From assembly GCF_001894785.1 (NCBI RefSeq), contig NZ_BCWW01000009.1:124001-188000 (forward strand): a DNA stretch of 64,000 nucleotides, read 5' to 3'. This document shows, piece after piece, positions 14,305 to 23,078 of this stretch. The notes beneath the pieces were generated by a model. The model was not told the origin of the DNA. It made no database searches and saw only the letters and a program-made list of their open reading frames with translations. Each line of letters opens with the position of its first letter. Position 1 is the stretch's first letter. The translations under genes were made by a program, and so were the position numbers. This DNA is from Rhodococcoides fascians NBRC 12155 = LMG 3623. Its GTDB lineage: Bacteria > Actinomycetota > Actinomycetes > Mycobacteriales > Mycobacteriaceae.

Positions 14305-14694
14305 ATGACCGAGCAAACACCCAGCACCATCGTGAACATCGGCGTGGCCATGTTCACCGTCGCCGATCAGGACGCAGCCCTCGATTTCTACTCCCGCGTT
14401 CTCGGGTTCGAGATTCGCGGTGATCTGCGCTTCGGTCCCGAGAGTGAATACCGGTGGTTGGAAGTGGCCCCGCCGGGTTCGACGGCGCGGCTCGCCCTCA
14501 ACCCGCCGATGGGAGGTACGCCCGGTGGCGGGTCCATCGGTGTCGAGACAGCTGACGTCGCGGCCGAGCACAAGCGGCTCAGCGCTCTCGGCGGCGTCGA
14601 TCTCGACGACTTCATGGAAGAGGTGGACGGCGTGCCGCCGATGTTCGCCTTGCGAGATCCCGACGGCAATTCGATCTGGGTCGTCCAGACCTGA
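14305..14694 (+). CDS. VOC (glyoxalase/bleomycin resistance) family protein
   Basis: A 129-residue protein with a single vicinal-oxygen-chelate fold. The N-terminal beta strand with a DAALDFYSRVLGF helix and the C-terminal LRDPDGNSIWV strand are the standard family hallmarks, the latter bearing the usual metal-site region. Members are small metalloenzymes or drug-binding proteins and the substrate cannot be told from sequence. It stands alone between the rpoC terminator and a convergent MFS gene. Confidence 0.85.
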   Translation: MTEQTPSTIVNIGVAMFTVADQDAALDFYSRVLGFEIRGDLRFGPESEYRWLEVAPPGSTARLALNPPMGGTPGGGSIGVETADVAAEHKRLSALGGVDLDDFMEEVDGVPPMFALRDPDGNSIWVVQT

Positions 14695-14711
14695 TCCGGG
14701 CAGCCGACGAC

Positions 14712-16097
14712 CTACGCGCGCTGCGATCGCGCCGCCGCTGCAACACTGACGAATGCCAGCGCCGCAAAGGTGAACAGCAGCAACTGCGCCGATCGCAGCG
14801 TCGACGGTTCCCCGAGGTTCACCAGGACACCCGCCAGAGCTGCTCCGAAGGCGTTGGCGATCAGCTGAACAGTGTTGATGGCGGCTGAGGCTCGTGCGCC
14901 TTCGCCGGGTTCGGCAACGGAGGTCATGGCACCGACGGCCAAGTGTGGCCACGCGATTCCGATTCCGACGCCCGCGACGAGCAGACCCACTACCCACGTG
15001 GTGATGGAACCGGGACCTGCTTGGTCGGCGAGACACGTTGCCACGATGCACAATCCGGCGGCGACGAGGATCGGGCCTGCGATGACGATGCGTCGCACGA
15101 CGCGTGGAGCGGTGGCCGATGCGCTCGGTATCTCGCCGAGGGTCCACCCGAGCGCCAGTGCGGCTCCGAGGAATCCGGCGGCCAGCGGTGCCAATCCGGC
15201 GAGACGTTGGCCGAACAGTGGGATGAAGGTCTCCACCGTGGACGCGACGGCGAGGACGACGATGGTCAGGTATATCCATTTCAGCGCGGACGCGCCGAAG
15301 GTCGACGGGGGGAGTACGCCGTGCGCTGCGCGACGGTCGGCGGCCACGAAGGCGATCAGCAGCAGTACTCCTCCCAGGACCATTGCCGCGGTGATCGCGA
15401 GGTTGGAGACCACACCGGCGATGCTCACCAGCAAGGCAGCCGTGGTGAGCAGGGTCAGCGACAGTGTCGGTACCGGGCTGGGTTCGGTGGCCTCAGCGGT
15501 GTGGGCGGGCAGTGCTCGCGGGACGAGGGCAGCCATGGCCAGAGCTGCGAGAACGAGCACACCGAAGGCCATTCGCCAGGCTCCGAATTGCGCGAAGATG
15601 CCGCCGACGGCCGGTCCGGCGAACGTTCCCACACCCCACATGGCCGAGACCAGAGCCGCACCTCGCGTCCAGAGATGTTGCGGCAGTGCGGCATTGATGA
15701 CGGCGTAGCCGAGTCCGGCCAGTAGGCCACCTCCTGCGCCCTGAATTGTGCGCCCCACCAGTAAGAGTTCCATCGTGGGGCTGACGGCACACACGACGGT
15801 GCCGAGAGCGAAGACCGTCAGGCCGATCAGGTAGGCACCGCGAGGTCCGCGGGCGGCCAGAACTTTGCTGACCAGCATCGACGAGATGACGGACGCAACT
15901 AGGAAAACCGTTGCAGTCCAGGCGTAGTAGCGCTGGCCGCCGATCTCGTCGATGGCCGTGGGGAGCAGGCTGGTCGTCAGGTAGACGTTCGTGGCGTACA
16001 GCGCGACGCCGCCGGCGAGAACGGTAGCGGTGCCGAGGTAGCGAGCGCCGAGCAGCTGTCGCCAGGTTCCGGTCGTGGATTGGGTGGGGGAGTGCAT
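14712..16097 (-). CDS. MFS transporter, probable SoxR-controlled exporter
   Basis: A 461-residue major facilitator superfamily permease with about 14 hydrophobic segments, drug/proton-antiporter-like. The ATG at 16097 is preferred over an upstream in-frame ATG because a promoter with a 19-bp spacer and a SoxR box lies just upstream; the longer frame would run through that operator. Distance from the -10 to the ATG suggests a nearly leaderless transcript. The divergent soxR neighbour suggests induction by redox-cycling compounds, which this pump would expel. The substrate is unknown. Confidence 0.88.
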   Translation of the reverse strand: MHSPTQSTTGTWRQLLGARYLGTATVLAGGVALYATNVYLTTSLLPTAIDEIGGQRYYAWTATVFLVASVISSMLVSKVLAARGPRGAYLIGLTVFALGTVVCAVSPTMELLLVGRTIQGAGGGLLAGLGYAVINAALPQHLWTRGAALVSAMWGVGTFAGPAVGGIFAQFGAWRMAFGVLVLAALAMAALVPRALPAHTAEATEPSPVPTLSLTLLTTAALLVSIAGVVSNLAITAAMVLGGVLLLIAFVAADRRAAHGVLPPSTFGASALKWIYLTIVVLAVASTVETFIPLFGQRLAGLAPLAAGFLGAALALGWTLGEIPSASATAPRVVRRIVIAGPILVAAGLCIVATCLADQAGPGSITTWVVGLLVAGVGIGIAWPHLAVGAMTSVAEPGEGARASAAINTVQLIANAFGAALAGVLVNLGEPSTLRSAQLLLFTFAALAFVSVAAAARSQRA

Positions 16098-16105
16098 GGT
16101 GTTTA

Positions 16106-16136
16106 AGGCTAGGATCTCGAGTGCACTTGAGATCAA
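16106..16136 (-). promoter_or_regulatory. SoxR box and 19-bp-spaced promoter of the MFS gene
   Basis: A 22-bp near-perfect palindrome at 16113-16134 (GATCTC-GAGTGCACTT-GAGATC; one mismatched pair) resembles the known SoxR operator, with its AGT--ACT core flanked by CTC/GAG. On the minus strand it fills the spacer between TTGATC (16136-16131) and TAGCCT (16111-16106), 19 bp apart. This overlong spacer is the signature of MerR-family-activated promoters. Confidence 0.8.
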
Positions 16137-16161
16137 CTCGTCGTGTCGGTTGGGAGGCAGT

Positions 16162-16602
16162 ATGATCCGTATCAGTGACGAACTGTTGTCCATCGGGGAG
16201 GTCGCGGCCAGAACCGGGGCCGCAGTGTCCGCGGTCCGGTATTACGAGACTCTCGGGCTCGTTCCCGCCGAGCGGACGGCGGGCAACGTCCGAAAGTTCC
16301 CCCGTCATGCCATTCGGCGGATCTCCCTGATTCAGGTCGCGGTGCGGTTCGGAATACCGCTCGCCGAGGTGGCCGAGGTCTTTGCGTCCCTACCGTCGGG
16401 GCGCACCCCGAACAAGCGCGACTGGGCCAAGATTTCGGTTGCATGGAACCAGCGGTTGGAGGATCGGAAGCAGTCGATTGCGCGGATGCAGGAGCAACTC
16501 ACCGGCTGCATCGGCTGCGGATGTCTCTCCCTCAACAAATGCAGTCTGCTCAATCCAGGCGACGAGCTGGGCAAGGCGGGCCCCGGGGCGCGGCTCATCT
16601 GA
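16162..16602 (+). CDS. soxR: SoxR, redox-sensing MerR-family activator
   Basis: A 146-residue MerR-type regulator. The winged helix-turn-helix occupies about residues 8-75 (SIGEVAARTGAAVSAVRYYE). A dimerisation helix follows, then the [2Fe-2S] ligand set Cys116, Cys119, Cys121, Cys127 (C-x2-C-x-C-x5-C), which is diagnostic of SoxR. The ATG at 16162 is chosen because GGGAGG lies nine bases upstream. In actinobacteria SoxR responds to redox-active secondary metabolites. Its operator lies between this gene and the divergent exporter. Confidence 0.96.
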   Translation: MIRISDELLSIGEVAARTGAAVSAVRYYETLGLVPAERTAGNVRKFPRHAIRRISLIQVAVRFGIPLAEVAEVFASLPSGRTPNKRDWAKISVAWNQRLEDRKQSIARMQEQLTGCIGCGCLSLNKCSLLNPGDELGKAGPGARLI

Positions 16603-16640
16603 CGCGTACGTCGGCGGTGTCGAGTCTTGTGGGTGGCCGG

Positions 16641-17003
16641 CTATGGCTGGTCGATGAACGTGTACAGCTCGGTGATCAGGTTGTCCTTCACGACGACGAA
16701 GTCCTGGCCCGAGACTACGGCGGGGGCGTCGGGCGGCGACAGTGCCCAGGAGATTCGGGCGACGTTGCCCAGGGCCGTGGGCTCGGCGGTGACGGCGAAC
16801 ATCAGACCCTCGGCGGGCTCGACCAGCGCTCGAATCGCCTCGATGACCGCCTCTCTCCCGGTGGCGGTGTTCTCGGCGTCGTAGAACACCGCGTCCGGGT
16901 GATACATGGACTCGATGAGTTCGCGTCGTTTCGCGTCGTCGTTCGTGTTGAATACTTCGACGACGTTGCGGCGTGCCAGCTCTGCGGGAGTGCTGCGATC
17001 CAT
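16641..17003 (-). CDS. SnoaL-like / NTF2-fold protein
   Basis: A 120-residue single-domain alpha+beta cone-fold protein of the SnoaL/NTF2 superfamily. Visible are the N-terminal helix with NVVEVFNTND, the MYHPDAVFYD strand and the C-terminal VVVKDNLITELYTFID strand. Members include cyclases, isomerases and small-molecule binding proteins, so the reaction is not assignable. It is divergent from a MarR regulator 76 bp away, whose palindromic site may control both. Confidence 0.75.
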   Translation of the reverse strand: MDRSTPAELARRNVVEVFNTNDDAKRRELIESMYHPDAVFYDAENTATGREAVIEAIRALVEPAEGLMFAVTAEPTALGNVARISWALSPPDAPAVVSGQDFVVVKDNLITELYTFIDQP

Positions 17004-17074
17004 GGTGTGCCCCTAGGGTTGGTGGTCGGGGTTCGGTGCGCCGGTGCCCCCGGACCCAGCATCGCAGAAAGTAC

Positions 17075-17086
17075 GTGACATGTCAC
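17075..17086. promoter_or_regulatory. MarR-type palindrome containing the start codon
   Basis: GTGACATGTCAC is a perfect 12-bp palindrome whose centre is the ATG of the marR-like gene. MarR proteins commonly bind such sites and repress themselves. Occupancy would block initiation of its own gene and could influence the divergent SnoaL-like gene. Confidence 0.5.
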
Positions 17087-17574
17087 CAAGTAACCCCGAA
17101 AGCACTCCGTGGTTGACGCCCATCGAGGAATCGGCGTGGCGCGCCTACATGGGTTTGTCGCTGCAGATGACGTTCGAGATGAACCGGCAGCTGACCGAGG
17201 AGCACGGTCTGTCCCTGGCCGACTATTCGGTGCTGGTCGCACTGGCGGACAGTCCCGACGGTCGTCGCCGGGTGACCGAACTGGCCGCCGAGATCGGCTG
17301 GGAGCGCAGCAGGGCCTCCCATCACCTCGCGCGGATGTCCACGCGAGGGCTCACCGATCGCGCTGTCTCGACTACCGACGGACGGGCCACGGATGCAGTC
17401 CTCACCGAGGCAGGCAGGGCCGCTCTGGACGCATCGGCGGCGGGTCACGTCGACGTGGTTCGGCGATTGTTCTTCGACGGGCTCGCACCCGAGGACATCG
17501 CCACTCTCGAACCGCTTCTCACTCGTCTGCGAGACCACTTGCGAGCCAACGGGACACTGCCGCGGCCGCAGTGA
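17080..17574 (+). CDS. MarR-family transcriptional regulator
   Basis: A 164-residue winged-helix regulator. The N-terminal dimerisation helix precedes a helix-turn-helix around residues 70-100 (VTELAAEIGWERSRASHHL) and the wing (TDGRATDAVLTEAG). The ATG at 17080 is preferred over an earlier in-frame ATG at 17044 because homologues begin close to this point and a palindrome is centred on it. Probably an autorepressor that senses a small aromatic or oxidant ligand. The divergent SnoaL-like gene is the likely partner. Confidence 0.85.
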   Translation: MSPSNPESTPWLTPIEESAWRAYMGLSLQMTFEMNRQLTEEHGLSLADYSVLVALADSPDGRRRVTELAAEIGWERSRASHHLARMSTRGLTDRAVSTTDGRATDAVLTEAGRAALDASAAGHVDVVRRLFFDGLAPEDIATLEPLLTRLRDHLRANGTLPRPQ

Positions 17575-17652
17575 CGGAGGCGACACACGAAGTTCACCTG
17601 CCCGTCGGATCGATGACGAATGCAGTTGTCGGTCGCACGAGAGTCTCGGACA

Positions 17653-19308
17653 ATGGTGAACCGAGGTAACGACGTCAGGATCGGTCGCGACATTTCTCTG
17701 CGGGCCGGGGCCACACGTCGACAGTTTCTGACGTGGAGTGCGTTGGTGGGGGCGCTGGCCTTCACGCCCGAGCTCGCGGGGACATCCGCGACTGCGGGTG
17801 CGCAGTCCGTGATCACCCCCGACTATCCCTTCCGTCTCGGTGTTGCCTCCGGCGATCCGTTGCCCGATTCGGTGGTGCTGTGGACCAGACTCGCCACCGA
17901 TCCGTTCGCCCCGCTGGGCGGCATGACGCCCGGCGTGGTGCCGGTCCAGTGGCAGATCGCTGCCGATGAAAGGTTCGGGCGTATCGCAGCGCAGGGGGTC
18001 GAGCTGGCAACCGAATTCGACGGTTGGTCCGTTCACGTCGATGTGCGCGGGCTCGAGCCGGCGCGCGAGTATTTCTACCGTTTCCTGGTCGGCCCACATG
18101 CGAGTCCCGTCGGTCGCACCAAAACTGCACCCGCACTTGGGCAGCCGCTGAGCACGCTCGATTTCGCCTGGGCTTCGTGCCAGAAGTGGGAGGACGGGTT
18201 TTTCGGCGCGTACCAGGACCTGGCGGCCTCGAATCTCGATGTGGTGTTCTTTCTGGGCGACTACATCTATGAGTACGCGATCAAGAACGAGGGTGCGCGG
18301 GCGGGCGAGCCGCGCACCGAGTCGGCGGCCCGAGAAACCATGGTGCTGGCCGATTATCGCGATAGGTACGCCCTGTACAAGGCAGACGAGAATCTGGCGG
18401 CGGCACATGCGTCGGCACCGTTCGTCTCGACGTTCGACGACCACGAGGTGGACAACAACTGGGCCTCGCAGATCAGCCAGGACGCCCAGGAGTGGAGCCC
18501 GCGGAACGACCCAAGCCAGAACGACGATCCACGAGAGTTCCTGCTACGCAGGGCCGATGCGTTCAAGGCGTGGTGGGAGAACACTCCGGTGCGCGCGAAC
18601 CTGCGGCCCGTCGGCCCGGACATGAAGGTCTATCGCCGGTTCTCGTTCGGTGATCTGGTGGACTTCTCGGTGCTCGACACCCGGCAGTACCGCAGCGATC
18701 AGGCTCATGGAGACGGTGAGCACGCGCAGGACGGCGAGACGGCGGATCCGGCGCGCTCCATCACCGGTGCGGCACAGGAACAATGGATCCTCGACGGATT
18801 CGCGTCGCCGTCGAGGTGGAACTTCCTGGCGCATCAGACCGTCATGGCCGATCTCGCGCAGGGGCAGGGCAACGACCGGAAGGTCGGCATGGATCCGTGG
18901 AGCGGCTACGAAGCGTCCCGGCATCGAATTCTCGACGGAGCCAGGGATCGTGGCACGAAGAACGTGGCGTCGATCGTCGGCGACATCCACCGGACGATCG
19001 TCTCGGAGTTGCGACGCGACTACCAGGATCAGGTCTCGCCGTTGCAGGGAGTCGAGATCGCCACCACGTCCATCGCGTCGGGCAAGGACGGTGCCGACAT
19101 CGACAAGACCGGTGCTGCGATCGCCGACGGTTCACCCCACGTCAAGTACGGAAATGCCCGTCGCGGCTACCTGCGCAGCACCTTGACACCCACCGAATGG
19201 CGTTCGGAGGTAAGGGTTCTCGATGCCGTGTCGACGCCGGGTAAGCCGGTTCGCACGGCCATGACGGTCACCGTTCCCGAGGGGCGGCCGGAGATCCAGC
19301 TGGGGTAG
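17653..19308 (+). CDS. PhoD-like alkaline phosphatase/phosphodiesterase, Tat-exported
   Basis: A 551-residue secreted metallophosphatase that releases phosphate from phosphate mono- or diesters outside the membrane. A Tat signal (TRRQFL followed by a hydrophobic stretch) lies near residues 21-45. A PhoD N-terminal domain follows, then the catalytic domain with ASCQKW, FLGDYIYEY, TFDDHEVDNNW, LAHQTVMADL and GDIHRTI metal-binding motifs. The ATG at 17653 gives a signal of normal length; an earlier ATG at 17620 adds 11 residues. No Pho box was recognised upstream. Confidence 0.92.
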   Translation: MVNRGNDVRIGRDISLRAGATRRQFLTWSALVGALAFTPELAGTSATAGAQSVITPDYPFRLGVASGDPLPDSVVLWTRLATDPFAPLGGMTPGVVPVQWQIAADERFGRIAAQGVELATEFDGWSVHVDVRGLEPAREYFYRFLVGPHASPVGRTKTAPALGQPLSTLDFAWASCQKWEDGFFGAYQDLAASNLDVVFFLGDYIYEYAIKNEGARAGEPRTESAARETMVLADYRDRYALYKADENLAAAHASAPFVSTFDDHEVDNNWASQISQDAQEWSPRNDPSQNDDPREFLLRRADAFKAWWENTPVRANLRPVGPDMKVYRRFSFGDLVDFSVLDTRQYRSDQAHGDGEHAQDGETADPARSITGAAQEQWILDGFASPSRWNFLAHQTVMADLAQGQGNDRKVGMDPWSGYEASRHRILDGARDRGTKNVASIVGDIHRTIVSELRRDYQDQVSPLQGVEIATTSIASGKDGADIDKTGAAIADGSPHVKYGNARRGYLRSTLTPTEWRSEVRVLDAVSTPGKPVRTAMTVTVPEGRPEIQLG

Positions 19309-19325
19309 CGCCTGGTGCCGCAGGC

Positions 19326-19892
19326 TCATCCCGTGCCGAATGTTCGGATCATGGACCACACCTCGGGCCCCTCACTCGGTGTGGCGTGGCTCGAAACACG
19401 GAACCCGGCCCGCTCGTACAGGCGCACGTTGCGCAGATCCGATGTGTCCAAGGCCAACCCGGAGGCACCACGTTGCTGTGCTTCCTCGACGGCCTTCTCG
19501 AGCAGTAGTCCGCCGATCCCGTGCCCTTGCCGATGCGGTTGCACGCCGAGCGTTTCCAGTGTCCATGACCCCGGTGCTGCGTCACTGGAGGACAGTCGGT
19601 CGATCCGATCTCCGTGTAGCTCGATGATCCGCGCGATGGATTCGTCATCGGGCGGAGGGGCATCTGCGGGCAGTAGTGCAGCGACCCCGGCGTAGTCGGC
19701 GGTGAGCAATACGATTCCGTGTCGATGCGCGTGTCGTAGGTACAGCTGCTGGAGTTCCCGCAGCGTGGCCAGGTAGTCCTCGGCCGGGATCACCCATCGC
19801 GTCCATGGGTAGTCGGCAAATGCGTCGCGCAGTGTGTCGGCCGCAGGCAGCAGATCGTGATTTTCGGCAAGTCGGGTGGCGGGATGGTGCAT
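19326..19892 (-). CDS. GNAT-family N-acetyltransferase
   Basis: A 188-residue GCN5-related acetyltransferase using acetyl-CoA. The motif A region (LETLGVQPHRQGHGIGGLLLEKA) carries the Q/R-x-x-G-x-G/A pyrophosphate loop, followed by LALDTSDLRNVRLYERAGF. The small acceptor is unknown. It starts 23 bp after the GMC oxidoreductase stop on the same strand and is probably co-transcribed with it. Confidence 0.85.
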   Translation of the reverse strand: MHHPATRLAENHDLLPAADTLRDAFADYPWTRWVIPAEDYLATLRELQQLYLRHAHRHGIVLLTADYAGVAALLPADAPPPDDESIARIIELHGDRIDRLSSSDAAPGSWTLETLGVQPHRQGHGIGGLLLEKAVEEAQQRGASGLALDTSDLRNVRLYERAGFRVSSHATPSEGPEVWSMIRTFGTG

Positions 19893-19915
19893 GGGTAAAC
19901 CTCTGGAAAGACGGC

Positions 19916-21556
19916 TCAGCGCCCGTCGGCGATGATCTGTGCGACGTTGCGTTCGGCGAGTGCGGTGATGGTCAGTGACGGGTTGGCGGCACCGGTGCTG
20001 CCCGGGATCAGGGCACCGTCGACGACGTAGAGCCCGGGGTGGCCCTTGACGCGACCGTAATCGTCGGTGGCGTCGCCGAGTACTGCGCCGCCCAGGGGGT
20101 GCGCGGTGAAGGTGTCGTCGACATCGCGGGTGAACGGTTCGGCGGCGACGATGGTGCCGCCGGCCTGCGCCATTCGATTCTGCACGGCGCGTAGGGCTTC
20201 GACGGTGTCGCGGCTGCCACCCTTGGGCCAGTTGAGGGTCAATCTGTTTGCGGCGGAATCGAATCCGAAGTTTCCGCGCAACGGGTCGATGGTCATACCG
20301 AGTGAGCCGAGGAAGCCCATGTTCACGGGAACGCCTGGGGTGTACCAGTTCTCGACGGTCAGGGGCAGTCCGGAGTCGTCGACGATGCGGGATGCGCAGG
20401 GCGCAGCCTGAGGGCCGGCAGACATCGGTCCGAGGGACCTGGTCATCGAGGCGTCGCCGTTGGTGCCCCAGCCGGTGCCGACGAATTCGTTGAGGTTCGA
20501 CAATGCTCCGGTGGTGCGTGCGCGCATCAACAGTTCGGTGGTACCGATGGATCCGGCCCCGAGGACGAGGGTGTCGCACGTGAGTGTCCGGGTCTCGACG
20601 ATGTTGCCGAACGGGTCGAGCCGTTCGATGTCGACGCGGTAGCGGCCGCCGGATTCGCTGCCGATCGCTGCGACGCGGTGGCTGTGGCACACCGTCGCGT
20701 TACCGGTGGCTTCGGCTTGGGGGATGTAGTTCTGGGTCAGGTCGTGCTTGGCACCGTTGGAGTTACCGAAAGTGCTTTCCCCGACGGTCGCGGACGGCCG
20801 GGAGCGGCCGGCGATCTCGTCGCGCACGACGTTCCAGTTCCAGTTGCCGTCGACTGCTTCGGGGCGGAAGCCTGCACGGCGGGCGTGATCGTCCCAGGTT
20901 CGTGAGTGAGCGAAGTTGGGGCTGTTGTAGACGTCCTCGGGCATCGCCGACGGCCGGAGCATGGAACGGGCTTTGGGATACCAGGTGGCTGCCATCTCGT
21001 CGTAGTTCAGGCGTCCGCCGAACGAGAGGTCGAAGAATTTCTTGTTCGGTGCGATGGTGACGCCGGTGTACACCACGGAGCCGCCGCCGACAGCCGCGCC
21101 GCGCCAGACCGAGAGGTTCTCGTAGCGGGTGGTGTCGAGGACACCGCCGAAGAGATCGACCGGTCCGACGGGGAGACCGGTGATGTTGGTGAACGAGTTC
21201 TGCTGCCACAGTCCGCGGCCGTCGGCCGTCATGTCCGCCGTGAAGATTTCGCGCCAGGGGTCGCGCGGCCAGCGCAGTCCGCGCTCGAGGACGGTCACCG
21301 CGGTGCCGGCCTGAGCCATGCGTAGGGCGGCGGCGCTGGCTCCGAAGCCGGAACCGATGACGATGACGGGCGAGTGGTCCGGTGGCCGGGGAGGGTCGGC
21401 GAACAGTTCGGGTACCAGCGACCGGATGCGGTCTGCTCCGATCGGCAGAGCGCCGGCGACGGGGGATCCGGCCAGTCCGGTCGAACTCAGGACCGGGGCT
21501 GCAGCGGCACCGAGCATTCCGGCAGCGGCCAACCGCAACAGTTGCCTTCTATTCAC
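19916..21556 (-). CDS. GMC oxidoreductase, cholesterol-oxidase-like, exported
   Basis: A 546-residue FAD enzyme of the glucose-methanol-choline family, closest in pattern to class I cholesterol oxidases, which oxidise a 3-beta-hydroxysteroid with oxygen. It has a twin-arginine-like signal (NRRQLL), the FAD loop GSGFGAS near residue 70, GAGSIGTTELL, and the C-terminal HPLGG and NPSLTITALAERN motifs, which carry the positions of catalytic His447 and Asn485 of Streptomyces/Brevibacterium enzymes. The GTG at 21556 is chosen for a GAGGGGGAAG ribosome site and to place the signal at the N-terminus. The true substrate could be another alcohol. Confidence 0.88.
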   Translation of the reverse strand: MNRRQLLRLAAAGMLGAAAAPVLSSTGLAGSPVAGALPIGADRIRSLVPELFADPPRPPDHSPVIVIGSGFGASAAALRMAQAGTAVTVLERGLRWPRDPWREIFTADMTADGRGLWQQNSFTNITGLPVGPVDLFGGVLDTTRYENLSVWRGAAVGGGSVVYTGVTIAPNKKFFDLSFGGRLNYDEMAATWYPKARSMLRPSAMPEDVYNSPNFAHSRTWDDHARRAGFRPEAVDGNWNWNVVRDEIAGRSRPSATVGESTFGNSNGAKHDLTQNYIPQAEATGNATVCHSHRVAAIGSESGGRYRVDIERLDPFGNIVETRTLTCDTLVLGAGSIGTTELLMRARTTGALSNLNEFVGTGWGTNGDASMTRSLGPMSAGPQAAPCASRIVDDSGLPLTVENWYTPGVPVNMGFLGSLGMTIDPLRGNFGFDSAANRLTLNWPKGGSRDTVEALRAVQNRMAQAGGTIVAAEPFTRDVDDTFTAHPLGGAVLGDATDDYGRVKGHPGLYVVDGALIPGSTGAANPSLTITALAERNVAQIIADGR

Positions 21557-21692
21557 GGCAGTACTTCCCCCTCGGACACCTCGCGGACAGCGCTCCCGAT
21601 TCTGTCGTGTTTGCGACAAGAAAGCCAACGGTCCGGTCGTATTTCGGGACGGCTCCCAGCTCGGCCTCAGGTTTGCCTGCCAGACTCCGCTC

Positions 21693-22643
21693 ATGGTGTC
21701 GGCATCGGTGGCTGTATTACTGCTCGTCGCGGCGGTCACAGGGGTCGTCGCGCACCTGGTCGACGGACGTGGGCAGCCGATGGCGGTCGCTGCGGCTTTG
21801 GCACATGTCCTCATGCTCGCGGCTGTGCCCGGAACCGTGTTGGCAGGTGTGGCCTTCGGTGGGTGGGGGCTGGCGGCAGGATCGGCGGTCTCTGCCGCGG
21901 CGGTCGCGACCCAGTTCCGGCTCCGCTACCGCCGCGTCGCCCCGAGGCCCCGGGCCGCGGACCTGACGGTGCTGCACGCCAACATCTGGCTCGGCCAGGC
22001 CGATCCGGATGCGTTGATCGCGCTCGTCGAACACCATCGGCCGGACGTGCTCACTCTCGTCGAGCTGACGCCCGAGGCCGATGCGAGTCTTCGACCCAGG
22101 CTGTCCGAGCTGTTACCGCACGCCCACGTCAGCGCCGGACCCGGAGGCAACGGAACCGGCATCTACAGCCGATTTCCTCTCGCCGACGAGCAGCGGCACG
22201 ACGGCTTCGTGACCGAACTGCTGTCGGCTCGGGTACAGATGCCGGGCCGGCCGCTGGTGTTCGCGGTCCATCCTGTTCCGCCGTGGCCGCGGGAGCCGTC
22301 CGAATGGGTACGTGAGCTCGGGCTGCTTCGGCAGCTGCTGGCCAAGATCCCCACCGACGACGGACCCGTCGTGGTGGCCGGGGACTTCAATGCCACGCAG
22401 GACCACCGGCGCTACCGCGATCTGCAGGACGGCCGATTCGTCGACGCCGCGGTGGCCACCGGAGCAGGCATGCTCAGGACGTATCCGGCGCACACCTGGC
22501 ACCCGCCGGTCATTGCCATCGACCCTGTTCTGGTGGCAGACATGGGGGTTCGTTCGGTGGAGGCCGTGACCGTCCCCGGCTCCGACCACCGCGGCATCCT
22601 GGCGCGATTCGCTTTCTTACCGAACCAGGGCTTTCCGAACTAG
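21693..22643 (+). CDS. Membrane-anchored endonuclease/exonuclease/phosphatase family protein
   Basis: A 316-residue protein with three N-terminal hydrophobic segments (residues 1-70) and an extracellular EEP domain from about residue 90. Motifs are HANIWL, LVELTPE, GIYSRFPL, FAVHPVPP, VVAGDFNAT and GSDHRGI, covering the metal and catalytic Asn, Glu, Asp and His positions. Related actinobacterial proteins (YafD-like) act on phosphodiesters or nucleic acid at the surface. The ATG start avoids reading through the divergent GMC promoter. It ends overlapping the convergent VOC gene by 4 bp. Confidence 0.85.
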   Translation: MVSASVAVLLLVAAVTGVVAHLVDGRGQPMAVAAALAHVLMLAAVPGTVLAGVAFGGWGLAAGSAVSAAAVATQFRLRYRRVAPRPRAADLTVLHANIWLGQADPDALIALVEHHRPDVLTLVELTPEADASLRPRLSELLPHAHVSAGPGGNGTGIYSRFPLADEQRHDGFVTELLSARVQMPGRPLVFAVHPVPPWPREPSEWVRELGLLRQLLAKIPTDDGPVVVAGDFNATQDHRRYRDLQDGRFVDAAVATGAGMLRTYPAHTWHPPVIAIDPVLVADMGVRSVEAVTVPGSDHRGILARFAFLPNQGFPN

Positions 22644-23014
22644 GGCTGTGCCGGCAACTGCTGCAGCGACCACTTGTTGCCGTCGGGGTCGGCGAAGTAC
22701 ACGAATGTTCCCCAGCCCTCGTCCTTCGGCTCCTCGACGGTCAGGCCCACCGCGGTGAGGTGGTCGTAAGCCTCCTGGGCACTGTCGACGACCATCAGAA
22801 TGCCTGCGCCGGCACCGGGTTCGGCGTCGGTGATGCCCTCGCCGATGGCGATGGAGCACGCCGATCCCGGAGGGGTGAGTTGGACGTACCGAATGCCTTC
22901 CCATGGGCGTGCGTCGTGGTCGGCATCGAACCCGATCGAGGTGTAGAACTCCTTGGCGCGGTCGACGTCGGTGACAGGGACGGTGATGAGTTCGACCTTC
23001 ATGGTGAGAGTCAT
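22640..23014 (-). CDS. VOC-family (glyoxalase-like) protein
   Basis: A 124-residue protein with a beta-alpha-beta-beta-beta repeat typical of the PhnB/glyoxalase superfamily: VELITVPVTDVDRAKEFY at the N-terminus and YFADPDGNKWSLQQL at the C-terminus. Starts at 23014 or 23002 (MKVEL) are both possible. The function is not predictable. It is divergent from the flavin-dependent oxidoreductase. Confidence 0.82.
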   Translation of the reverse strand: MTLTMKVELITVPVTDVDRAKEFYTSIGFDADHDARPWEGIRYVQLTPPGSACSIAIGEGITDAEPGAGAGILMVVDSAQEAYDHLTAVGLTVEEPKDEGWGTFVYFADPDGNKWSLQQLPAQP

Positions 23015-23078
23015 GAAGCAATGATGAGCCCCATTGCGGACATATTCGGTCCGCGATGAGCAGGTCGTTCCGAGAAAT

